Shown: positions 38,295 through 48,420 of the stretch, one piece after another
Layout of the letters: each line of letters opens with the position of its first letter
How positions within the stretch are numbered: position 1 is the first letter of the stretch
Source of the DNA: Apteryx mantelli
Taxonomy: Eukaryota > Chordata > Aves > Apterygiformes > Apterygidae
Length of the DNA stretch: 64,000 bases
Reading direction: 5' to 3'
NCBI RefSeq assembly: GCF_036417845.1
Contig: NC_089980.1
Coordinates: 64,540,501 to 64,604,500, forward strand
Made by a program: the position numbers and the translations under genes
Notes under the pieces: model-generated
Databases searched by the model: none
Seen by the model: the letters and a program-made list of their open reading frames with translations, nothing else
Told to the model about the DNA's origin: nothing

Positions 38295-40761
38295 GTGAGC
38301 CTAAAAAGAAACATTAAACTCCTCAGGCACAGGAACTGACAGTCCGGGTCTCCAGTGTTCAGCAAAAGTTAGAAGTGGTGTGTGGAATATCTTGCTTCTG
38401 AGGAAGACTTGCAACATATTTGGTGTAGATAAGAACTGCATCTTAAGTTCAGAGGTAACCTTAAAACTAACTGGAAACCTTAATTAAATTTACTTGAATG
38501 AGTCTTAAGATCATGCACGTGTCAAGGATCAGTGGTTTAGATGTTAGTACTACTAAACACTGATCACACTGTCAAAGATAGAGTAATGCAGGTTTTTGAC
38601 TTGAGCTTCTGTCTTCACTGTTGCATGTAGGAAGTGTTAAGACTCCAGAAGTGAACAAGCTATTTGCTCATTTGTATTACCCAGCTAGATAATTCCACTA
38701 AGTCATCTTTCTATTCTATCACGCAGTAGCAAAACTGAACTGGGGAAAAACAAATTGCTCAGCAAAGTAACTTAAGCTAAGATAGACAGCTGCTTTATTC
38801 GGGTAACTTTGAGTATATATTTTATAGTGTTAGTCTACAAACCTGGTTAATATGCTTATAAGCTTGCTGTTTAGTCAGAAGTGGAATTGTTTCTTAAGAC
38901 CTGGTTGTCTTCATCTAGAACAGCCTTTCATTTTTAGAATTAATGTGCCTGACAGACCAAATTGCTGGTCTGGCCAATAATTCCTGCATATATAAGCTAA
39001 ATTACGAGGCCCATTTCTGCCTTGGCTTGCCCACTTCCTTTAACTGCTACTGAGACAAATTGGCGCGAAGTGTTCTCTGTAAGTGAGTTTTTAAGTGAGA
39101 ACCATTTCTGGCACACCGTGATGCTTAGATAACTCTTTAAAAGAAGAAAAGATCTGCAAGAGGAATGTGGTAAGAAGAAATTAACAAGTCTTTTCCTGAC
39201 CACAGTAAAATAAGGAGGAAGGGTACACAGTGGCAGGAATCTGAGTTAAATTAGCTAATCACTTGTTTGACTTTGGGTGGGTTTGAGAGTTACTATTTGT
39301 TCATTGTTACTAAAAAAGAGAAGGCTTTAGTATAAAGAGCCTTAAAAATTTTCTTAATATTCTGTTACGGGTTATGTGTCTTCCTTGAAGCTTCAGATAG
39401 ACAACTTTTCAGCTGCCCTTAGCACTCCTGTGTATTGACCTTAACACAGTCTTAAAAATAAGTGCAAGTAACTTTGGAATAAAGAGTATTATGGAAGTGG
39501 AGTAACAGCTTGCATTTCAGGTGGCATTTTAAAGATGCCAATGTAAAACAAAGCTCTCAGTGCAGAGAGAAGTCCAGACAATACTAGTTCTGGCTCAGTT
39601 ATGAATTGACTTGTTCAGGGCTTTGAAAAGATGTCATAGTTAAAACAGCTCATCAAAAATTCAGGGCAGCATTTTTATTTTCTTAAACCAGTAACTGATT
39701 TGGTATACTTAAGCCCTGTCAACCTGAAAATTCTGTTAAACTGATTACACCTTTCTGCTGAAATTAGTATTTGAATATTCAGTCTAGTCATCAGTGACAT
39801 GTTAGGGTCCACTAGGTGTGGATTAGGCAATAGAACTGCAGAGGATATATATATTCATAGAAATATCTATGAACATCTGCTCCCTAGAAAGACGAGAATC
39901 TTTTTCCCTGCCCATGATGGGGGAAGAAGTGCCTGTCTGCAAATCCCCCAAAGCAATTTGTCTGTCAACCACAAGCTTGCAAACTACAACAGCAACTGCT
40001 TAAATATGTTCTCATGACCTAACCTTCCTGGTGTAAAGGGTAGAGCTCCACTTGTGGAGACAGAACAGTGCATTGGCATGGTATTTCCATTGGTACCAAA
40101 GATAAGAGTGGTTCCAAATGTGGCTACCTGATGGTAAACTAACAGGTGGCCCAGCCAGCTCAGAAGCTGTAGCCAAGGGCCCCTTGGCACTGGCCAGACT
40201 GGCCTTTGAGGTACCCTGCTGAAATGCAGCTCTAGCCATCCTGCATACACACCTTCTTTAGGATGGATGTTAATATACTTTACATCTTCTCGTGCATGCT
40301 TTGAAGAGTGGCTGGGTGAGGCACTCTGACTTCAGCTGGGTTTTTGAGGCTGATAGAAAATGTCCTTTTAGATAAATAAGTGCATCCAAACTTTAGCAGA
40401 AGCAGAAAAAGGCCCCAAAAGGTAGAACACTACTATAAACACTGTAATTGCCTACAACTTTTCCTGCTGCAGAAAGGCACAATGGTACTTGCCAGTTTTC
40501 CAAATGCAAATGGCATTCATCTCTAGACCACCTACCAGGTTAGAGTCAAAGTATCCTATTTGTCATAAGGGTGAATAACTTTTTACCAAAATTTTCTGGT
40601 AGCTTTTTGCAAAAGCAAGTGTATGAGCAATGATCTGATGTATTAAGCTGCTTATGTCAAGGTTATGAGACTATAGAAGAGTTTGCATTTGACCAGCTTT
40701 TAATAGGCATGTGCAACTTCTGTTTAAAAGATCTGACTTCTTTGCCTTCAACACTTTTTAG
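38295..40761 (+). other. RAB32: RAB32 intron 2 (2.5 kb)
   Basis: The intron is bounded by GTGAGC and by CAACACTTTTTAG. There is no coding exon, recognisable transposon or RNA gene in it. A small inverted repeat, TTCATAGA-AATA-TCTATGAA, lies at 39,854-39,873. Confidence 0.9.
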
Positions 40762-40911
40762 GACAACATCAACATAGATGAAGCTGCTCGATTCTTGGTG
40801 GAAAACATCCTTGCCAACTACAAAACTTTTCCTAATGAAGAGAATGATGTGGGGAAACCAAAACTGGACCTAGACCCGTTGAAAGCAGAGAGCAAATCAC
40901 AGTGCTGCTAA
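40762..40911 (+). CDS. RAB32: RAB32 coding exon 3 (residues 170-218, stop)
   Basis: This exon encodes the last helix and the hypervariable tail. DNINIDEAARFLVENIL forms helix alpha-5; Ala178 appears to correspond to the alanine (human Ala185) reported to be needed for PKA-RII anchoring. The tail ends in SKSQCC, whose two terminal cysteines (217-218) are the geranylgeranylation site that attaches the protein to membranes. The exon starts in phase 0 after TTTTTAG and ends with TAA at 40,909-40,911. The joined protein is 218 residues against about 225 in human; the difference lies in the Gly/Ala-rich N-terminus. Confidence 0.97.
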   Translation, partial: DNINIDEAARFLVENILANYKTFPNEENDVGKPKLDLDPLKAESKSQCC

Positions 40912-42222
40912 TGCTACCACTGCTCAGTGTAAATGTGATGGAATGAGCAGCAAGACTGTTTCTTAAATCAAACCGCTGCTATGGTGCTGCGTTGTGACAA
41001 TCCATATGGGGTGTCTGGTATTCTCTGAATAGGTGACGCTTGTGGGTGTTTACATACTCAGTTTCACACCAAACAAGAATATCTTGTGAGTTTTCACTCC
41101 ACTTTCTTGAGTGGCTGCATCTAAGTCCAATTAGTTTCTTTCTTGAGAACATAAGGTAGTGTTTACACGCTCGTATAAAGGAACAAAGACAACATTTGGT
41201 ATCTAGTTTGCTTCTAGGACATATGGTACATTCCAAATAGGACTCACTCAGCATGATTTTAGCTGAATAGGCACTTACACCTTTGCTGTGAACTTTTCCT
41301 TTGTCACCAGGGATGACCCACTCTAGCCTGACTTCTCACTTGCACTTGTCCCTATTTATTTGCTAGTTCTCCTGGATCAAGACATCATAGAAATCTTGAA
41401 ATGCATAGAAATAGCTGGTGACCAGTGACAGGAGATATCTTCCTTAGTGTGTTCACCACGACTGAGTGAAGTAGATGGCAGCTTTTGCCACTGAATAAGA
41501 ACAAGAAGATGGGGAAAATGACTATTTGGCAGGGGAGAACATGGTTAGAGATGGCAACAAAAATGCATCTCCAGCCATTAAGGCAAATACTCTCAGCTAA
41601 TACTTAGGAAACACATTAATGAATACAATTGTACAGCTGACACAATTGTGATAACCTCACCCATATGCACACCCAGAAATAAACATCCAGAAACTTTCAT
41701 GCACTAACCCTGGAAACTGGCAAGAGCTGCAAAAAGTAAATATCATTGCTGTCCTGTGATAATGAATCAAAACTCCAAACTCTAACTTTCAATTTTAGAA
41801 CAGTGCTGCACTCTTCTGACTACTTGGAGCTGGTGAACTGGCTTACTAGTCTGTAACTCAGTATACTGAGATGCTTAAATTTCCTTGTTGTAACTCGCAT
41901 GCATTTCTGGCAGCAGATGAAGATCAAAAGGGAGCAAAGACTTGCTTTACAGTTCTTGAATACATTCTTGAACTCTGACTCTGCTTGGCTGAGAGGCTTT
42001 GAAGTTCCCTTTTATCTTAAGGACTTAAGTTCTGGTACCTCGATTGCTACTGACTTCTGAAATCTTAGCTTGCTTGGTCTGATGGTATTGATGTTTACTT
42101 AAACATAAGCATGAAGTATGTGCCAGGCTGATACTTTAAAATGTATTGAAATTTCCTCATCTGTCTTCTGAAGAGTAACATACTTTTTAAGAGACAAATA
42201 AATATATTTGGGCATCTTATGT
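40912..42222 (+). other. RAB32: RAB32 3' UTR
   Basis: About 1.3 kb of non-coding sequence runs from the stop codon to the inferred cleavage site some 20 bases after AATAAA at 42,197. A second AATAAA at 41,678-41,683 could give a shorter form, but it has no strong GT-rich element after it. The exact end needs transcript data. Confidence 0.75.
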
Positions 42223-42240
42223 TGTTGGTGTGTGCTTTTG
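42197..42240 (+). terminator. RAB32: RAB32 poly(A) signal with GT-rich downstream element
   Basis: AATAAA at 42,197-42,202 is followed about 20 bases later by TGTTGTTGGTGTGTGCTTTT, a textbook GT/T-rich downstream element. Cleavage would fall near 42,215-42,225. Confidence 0.85.
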
Positions 42241-45200
42241 AGAACTCAAAACTTTACATTTGTTAACCTACCCTATACACAAATGTGTTCACTGGCATTT
42301 GAAAGCAACTCTGTCTTCTCCTAGTGGCTGCTGCATCAAAGACCTTGGCATAAACTGAAACTGGATTTAGCTAGATTAGGATCATAAGAACCCTTTCAAC
42401 CTGAATTATCTTAGGAGGTTGTCTAGTTCAGCCTCTGGTTCCAGGCAAGGTCAGATGTGAGGTCAGACCAGTGTGCTGAGGACTTTATGCAGCCTGGTCT
42501 TAAGCTTCCAATGATGGAGACTGCACAGCCCCTGGGACAGCTGTTCCAATGCTTGACTTTCCTCACTGTGAAAATTTCTCCTTATTTAGTCTGAACTTCT
42601 CTTGTTTTGGTATGTCTGTGGTCTCTCATCCTCCCCTCATTCACCACTGTGAAGAACCTGTCTTCATTAGGCTTGTGCAGATTTGTTGGGCATTAAAGCT
42701 TGGTTGCAACTCAAACTTCTTTTTGATATCTTGTATCACTTAAGGAACAGGGATGGGGGACAGTTTCCTTTCTGATTTACTGGCTTTCTTGGGTTGTTAA
42801 CCTTTTTAGCTAACTTGAAACTAAAGTGATGTCCCTGTCCATTCACTTATAGAATAGCTCTATTTGAACTGTAAATTTGCTTTTTGAAGTCACTTATTCC
42901 CCAGCATACTGTCTGTTTCTAAACTTGTGAATATAACTGTACAAATTCAGTAACTGGCCACTGAGGCATGTGTATAGCTTTGATAACTTGAGTAGATCAA
43001 AACATACAATAACAGCTGGTGACCAGTCAAATGAGATGTAATTTCATGCTATTGTTGCTTCAAATACATGCATTTACTAGACGTGTACTATTACACAAAG
43101 CTGCTCACTAATGAAAAAGCATACCATTTCTTGAGTCTGTTCATGTATCTGATAGTACTATATAAGGCTAGTCTAATTAAATTCAGACACTTGCTCCTTA
43201 AACACCTACTTCACTGCAGAAATTGCCAGTGGAGGACTATAGGGTTTTTGCCAACCACCAGCATGTGCTTTCAATTTTCAGATGTTCTTGAAACAGCAGA
43301 ATGAAGACCAACTCTGAAGCTCTTTAGACTCTACCCTACTGCATCAATCTTAACTGTCAGTGACAATGGTAAGCATTGTCTCCTGGGCTAATTGTCCTGT
43401 ACAGATTATAGTTTCAAGAATGTCTAAACTTCTGCTTGAAGAGCTATTAGTGCAATGTACAAGCACTTTCCCTGTTCTGTATGTAGCTTGCATTCTTCTA
43501 AACTTTTACATGAACGTAGAGTGGCCAGAACTGTCAAACTATGGTTGGCTATGCTAGTTTTGACGTAGTAGAGAGGCTGAGGGTAAGGTTCAGGAAATGC
43601 CATATACAAAAACAAAGTAAGGTCTAAAGTGACTGCAGAATACTGTATTGTAGAGCAGGCTTTCTGAGATTACCTAATTCTAATAGTGCAGAAAACAATT
43701 TCAGCACATCATTTTTCTCTGCAAATGGGTGAAGTCCTTTTTCTCCTTCTGGGGGAAAAAAATCTACTGGCCAGTCGGAGTTGCTGGTAAGATGTATTTT
43801 CTTCCCTTCTGCTGCTACCTTCATTTTCTCTCCTGTTCCCTGGCAGTAGCATTACTACATGTGAGACTATGTAATGGTGGGTAGATTAGGGGACCTGATC
43901 CGGCAGAAGGCTAACCCTAAAAGAAAAGTTAAGCATCCTAGCCTAGGAAAGGGAATGGGAACATCTCCCTGATGGAGGAGAATAGGTAGGATTGTGTGAT
44001 TTGCCAAGAACTATTTAGATCAATTAAACCAGTCATGAAACTCTGCCCTAATTAACCCAAGATCTTTGATTTGGATATCTTTGGAAAGATATTTGGAAGT
44101 TTAGACAGACACAGTTTAACTTCAGGCAATAAAGTGAGCAAAAAGTGTTAAACATTTGTTTTACATTTACAAGATATATAGTAAACTGATGATTCATCTT
44201 GATCAGATGAACAGGGGCCCCATGCTACTTTATTTCATTAGCTCTTACAATGTGAAATGTCCATCTTAAATGAACAAGTACCTGAGTTCCTAGTCCCTAT
44301 ATTTAAGGGACAATTTTTCTTTTGAGATTTAAGAAAAATCTGGATCAGTGCATCAATAAAATGTCCTACTTGGCATGTTTCCAATAACTAATTTCATCAA
44401 GGCTGAGGATGACATAGGGTCTTCCGGGTTTGTAGTTGTGCAGTATGTATGTTTAGCTAATGCAAAGTTGGCCTCTACTCATTTAAAAAGTTGAGTGGGG
44501 CATCACAATTGCAGCGAAAACTGTAAAGGAGTTAGGGCAATTAGTGATCCTTCAGTATGGAATTTTCTAGGTGTATCTTAACTATAGTAGTAGAAAAGTA
44601 CGAGCTATTCCAAGCTCCAGAGTTTTGTTTGTTTAAACTTTGTCAGACCTATTGAGTCTTGATAGCATGCAGTCTCCTTAAGTTGTACAATTTTTTGTTT
44701 ATCTGAAGTGGCTAATCTCTGGGGAATAGTTTGTCATTGTTACTGAGTCAGTGTCTGAGAAACCATTTGATATATGGTGATAAAAGCAAATAGTTATAAA
44801 AGATATTTGTAGTAAAATCATGATATCAAATGGTGGAACATTTTGCTTTTAAAAACTTGCTCCCTTGCCTTCCTTCTAGTCTTGATATCTTGCTAGTGAC
44901 ATTGATTCTAAAATGCAAAGCTGGCTGTTTCTTTCCTGCTTTAAAGAAGATTTTATTTGCTACAGAAACACATTTCTCTAAATATGTGTATGGCTTGGTC
45001 CTTTGTATAATAAATATAATAAATTACTATATAGTATAATAAATTACTAAAGAATTTAAGAAATGGAGGCAGCAATATACTTTACAAGAGTAAAAACTGT
45101 ATAGCAAAAATGGAAGCATAATAAATAATGATTTGGCATTGAAATACCTCATCCAATTGGCAGTGTGTGAAAGGTCACTTACTTACAGAGCTCTTTGCCC

Positions 45201-47725
45201 TGCAGCAGGAAACTATTGAAAATAAGGAACATACCAGATGGAAAACTGACTCCAGAATGAAGATTAGTGAAAGATGTTGTGCCTGTATTGTTTGACCATT
45301 ATGCAGCTCAGTTTATAAGCTCACTTCTGTTTCAATTTTTGTCTGAATAAGAATTTCCAGGAAAAAATAGTACTTAACGCCGTGTGTTTTTTAAACACAT
45401 GATTATGGATTCTTTTATCACCACCTAAAATCGTGTTCATTCAGTGAAAATTACTAGCTTAGAATTCTTATGTAGCTTGCATATTTGTATGAATAAATTC
45501 TACTAGCCACTTATTTTACTCATTTCAGTGTACCAAGTACCAGTGCCAAGTATCTTAAAAACTTCCTGTTTTAGGTACGGTTGGTGTTTTGGGTAGCTTT
45601 GACTTGGCAGATGTACAGGTAGGAGAGGGCCAGCACCTCAATATTATTTTTTTTCTACATCATTTTGCCAGGAGTGTAAGAGATGACTGTAGTGCATCTT
45701 GCTGTCACAGGGTAAATCATCATTTGACCTGAACTCTAAATGACTTAATTAAAATACACAGGATTCCTGGCCATACCACCCTTAACTTGTAACTCAGTGA
45801 ATAATTTGGGAGTAATATATGAGAGTTCTGCATGTCTTGTGGCATTTTAATGTTAAGAGATTCTATCTATCTTGTAAGGTTCTAGGAAATTAAACCTAGC
45901 GTTCAGTCTTTTGGATAAAATATACAGGCTGCTTCAAAATTCTGTTTTGTCTCATCATGTTGTTTTAGAACTTGAGAACTTTTTAAACCTGTTTATTATG
46001 ATGACCTTTCTGATAGCTTAAGTTTTGCTTGGAAATAATTATTAGTCCTATTGGGAAGCTTTCAGCTCCTTGGAATTTAAAGATAGCATGGGCATGCTGC
46101 TAATTCTGTTTCTAAACTTCTCCATCCTCTCCTGGTATATATCAAAGTACTTTATCCTTCCAGATCAATGGGCCTTCAACCCTTCATGGTCAGATGGGTT
46201 TGCTTTAACTTAGGCATTGCAAGAGTGTCTGGGTGTGTGGTACTGAAGGTTAGTCTGTAGCGTGGTTCTTGGGCTCCATTATCCATTTCCATTGTTCAGA
46301 TCGTGTCTAAGTATCTTTGGTTATAAAGAGTGAATCTGAATTATTTTGACAATGCTATCACTGCACTGGTGTAGCAAAATGTCTGTCCCCCCACCTCTCC
46401 TCCCCAAGGTATATATAAATTTGAAATTACTGTAACCTGAACAAAATTGATTTTACATTAGATCAGTACTTCTGGGGAGGGTATGAATCAGTCATACTGA
46501 AATAGTTGTATTGCACACAAAGATTACTTCTAGTCTCTTTTCTCTGGATAGCACTAGCCAGTTTAAGTGCTAATGCTTCTACAGTTATTTGTACAGGCAA
46601 ACCACTTTGCCTGAAACTTAAAGAATTGTTTTTTTCAGCTGTGCTTTGCCTCAAGGTACCCAGCATCACTGCCTTCTAATATTCAGTAGCTTAAGGAGCA
46701 AAGGCTTTCAGTTGGATTGCCTGTGAGGCTGGATTTTTTTTCCCCTCGGATTATTGTTTTTAAGCACAATTAGGTAAGAGTTACTCAACTAGTTATGGTG
46801 GCACTTAAATTGTCATCATTATGTTGAATAAAGGCTAAAGGCATGGAGTAAGACTGCTGCAAGGAGTAACATCCCCTCCTAGGAAAAAGGGGAGAGAGTG
46901 ATCAATGAAAACCAGTATTTTTGATCAGTACAAGTATCTGACTTATTCTTAATATCTTATATTTTTAAAGTACATGCTTTTCTATGCAAAAATCTAAAAA
47001 CATTACCTGGTTTTATCCAAACCACTACTAATATTTTTGCTTAGTAGCCAAACCAAAAGAATCCACAATTACTTCTGTAGTCGCTATTTATAATCGGTGT
47101 TCTGTGTAATCTCAATTAGTTTTACTTCATGTTATATCTTCTTGTCTTTTTCTTTTTGTTACTTAATTTTCCATGCTTCATCTGTGAAGAAATCTGTTCT
47201 GCAGTTATCCTACCTTTAATCACATGGAACAATCTCAAATTGGAAACATATTAGAGGGGATCAATTACATTTTCTCTTACAATAGCTTTTTTAGCTTAGT
47301 TTTTAAGTTCAGCGACATCAAAAGATGCTTCTGATTTTTACTGGTGTAATACAAACCAAAATTAGGCCTTACAGCTGAATTCAGATTTGCTTTTTGTTCT
47401 TGCAGAAAAGGATGAATGCATTAGTGGTAGATGTAATTCTGTTTACCTGGATTGCAAACTCAGGAGCTTTGGAGGTTGCAGCCAAGTTCTGAGTTAACTC
47501 TCTAGTTTTAAGAACAATTCACATCTATTTCCCCATGAAACCTGAGGTACTTTAATGGTGAATATTGGAGGTGCATTAAAAATGTGGGTATGCAAGCAAA
47601 TTATTGAAGTACTGTCCACACAGTTGGTTTTAGCTCATGCCTCTTCAAGTGGCATGTTAAATCCCATCTTAAACAAGCCACAAAAAGAAATGCCTTGGGA
47701 ATTAATCTAATGTACAAATGCTGAA
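42223..47725. other. Intergenic region between RAB32 and the CR1 element
   Basis: This is AT-rich sequence with no gene supported. Its only recognisable element is the old CR1 fragment at about 42.38-42.73 kb. A small direct repeat (TATAATAAATTACTA, twice) lies near 45,005-45,050. Confidence 0.7.
42380..42735 (-). mobile_element. Old CR1 LINE 3' fragment, minus strand
   Basis: On the plus strand this reads as the reverse complement of a CR1 3' end. Landmarks in order are GTCTAGTTCAGCCTCT, GATGGAGACTGCACAGCCCC, CAGCTGTTCCAATGCTTGAC, CTGTGAAAATTTCTCC and TTAGTCTGAACTTCTCTTG. These match the usual CR1 series (first the 3' UTR, then the part that codes for the C-terminus of ORF2). It is heavily diverged, has several indels and keeps no open frame, so it is an old insertion. 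It starts only about 150 bp after the RAB32 poly(A) site. The far end is uncertain. Confidence 0.85.
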
Positions 47726-48415
47726 TTGGCAAAGGCTCTCTGTTGCAGGGCTGGGTCTCAGCAAGAGACAGAGCACTGCTTTTCTTTACAGAACGGGCAG
47801 CTGAAGAACAGGTTTAGTGCCCTCCAGGATGAGGAGGAGATGGGCATAGCTGCAAGGGAAGTACCTGGGAGAACAGACCCTGTGCCTTGCCAGAACGCCC
47901 GGAAGAAGTGGCAGGTGATTGTTGTGGGGGACTCCCTGCTGCAGGGGATGGAGGCATCTATCTGCCGACCTGACCTCATGTCTAGAGAGGTTTGTGGCCT
48001 GCCAGGGGCTCGTGTGAGAGATGTCATGGAAAGACTGCCAAGGCTCATCCATGCTTCGGACTATTACCCACTGCTGCTCTTCCATGTGGGCGCCAATGAC
48101 ACCAAGGGCAAACTGGAGACCATCAAGCAGGACTTCAGAGCTCTGGGGATGGTGGTCAAGGGTCTGGGAGCCCAGGTCATCTTCTCCTCAATCCTGCCAG
48201 TGAGGGGGGTGGATGAGAGGAGGAGGAGACGGACTTTCCAAGTTAACGACTGGCTGCGCCGCTGGTGTTGGCAACAGGGTTTTGGTTTCTACGACTATGG
48301 GACCCTGTTTGAAGATCGACAACTGATGGCGAGAGATGGGATCCACCTCACGAGGCGGGGCACACGGGTCTTTGCCAACAGGTTGGCCAACCTGGTAAGG
48401 AGGGCTTTAAACTAG
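47726..48415 (+). pseudogene. CR1 ORF1, 5'-truncated, SGNH esterase domain
   Basis: The open frame of 229 codons has no ATG at its beginning, because the element is truncated and the N-terminal part of ORF1 is missing. Residue numbers here count from the TTG at 47,726. An SGNH/GDSL-type hydrolase fold follows a short linker (LKNRFSALQDEEE): block I VVGDSLL with the nucleophile Ser70, block III VGAND (121-125) and block V RDGIHLT with Asp204 and His207. The Ser/Asp/His set is thus intact. Esterase domains are known in ORF1 of CR1 and related elements, with a proposed role in membrane or lipid contact. The frame ends in TAG at 48,413, five bases before the ORF2 ATG. Confidence 0.9.
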
Positions 48416-48420
48416 GAAGG

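Noticed and set aside
41411-43028. Shared AGCTGGTGACCAGT at 41,412 and 43,015 as a possible repeat pair
   Set aside because: Only about 14 bases match and the flanks do not align.
43910-43921. Telomere-like CTAACCCTAA near 43.91 kb
   Set aside because: One and a half units only; this is chance level.
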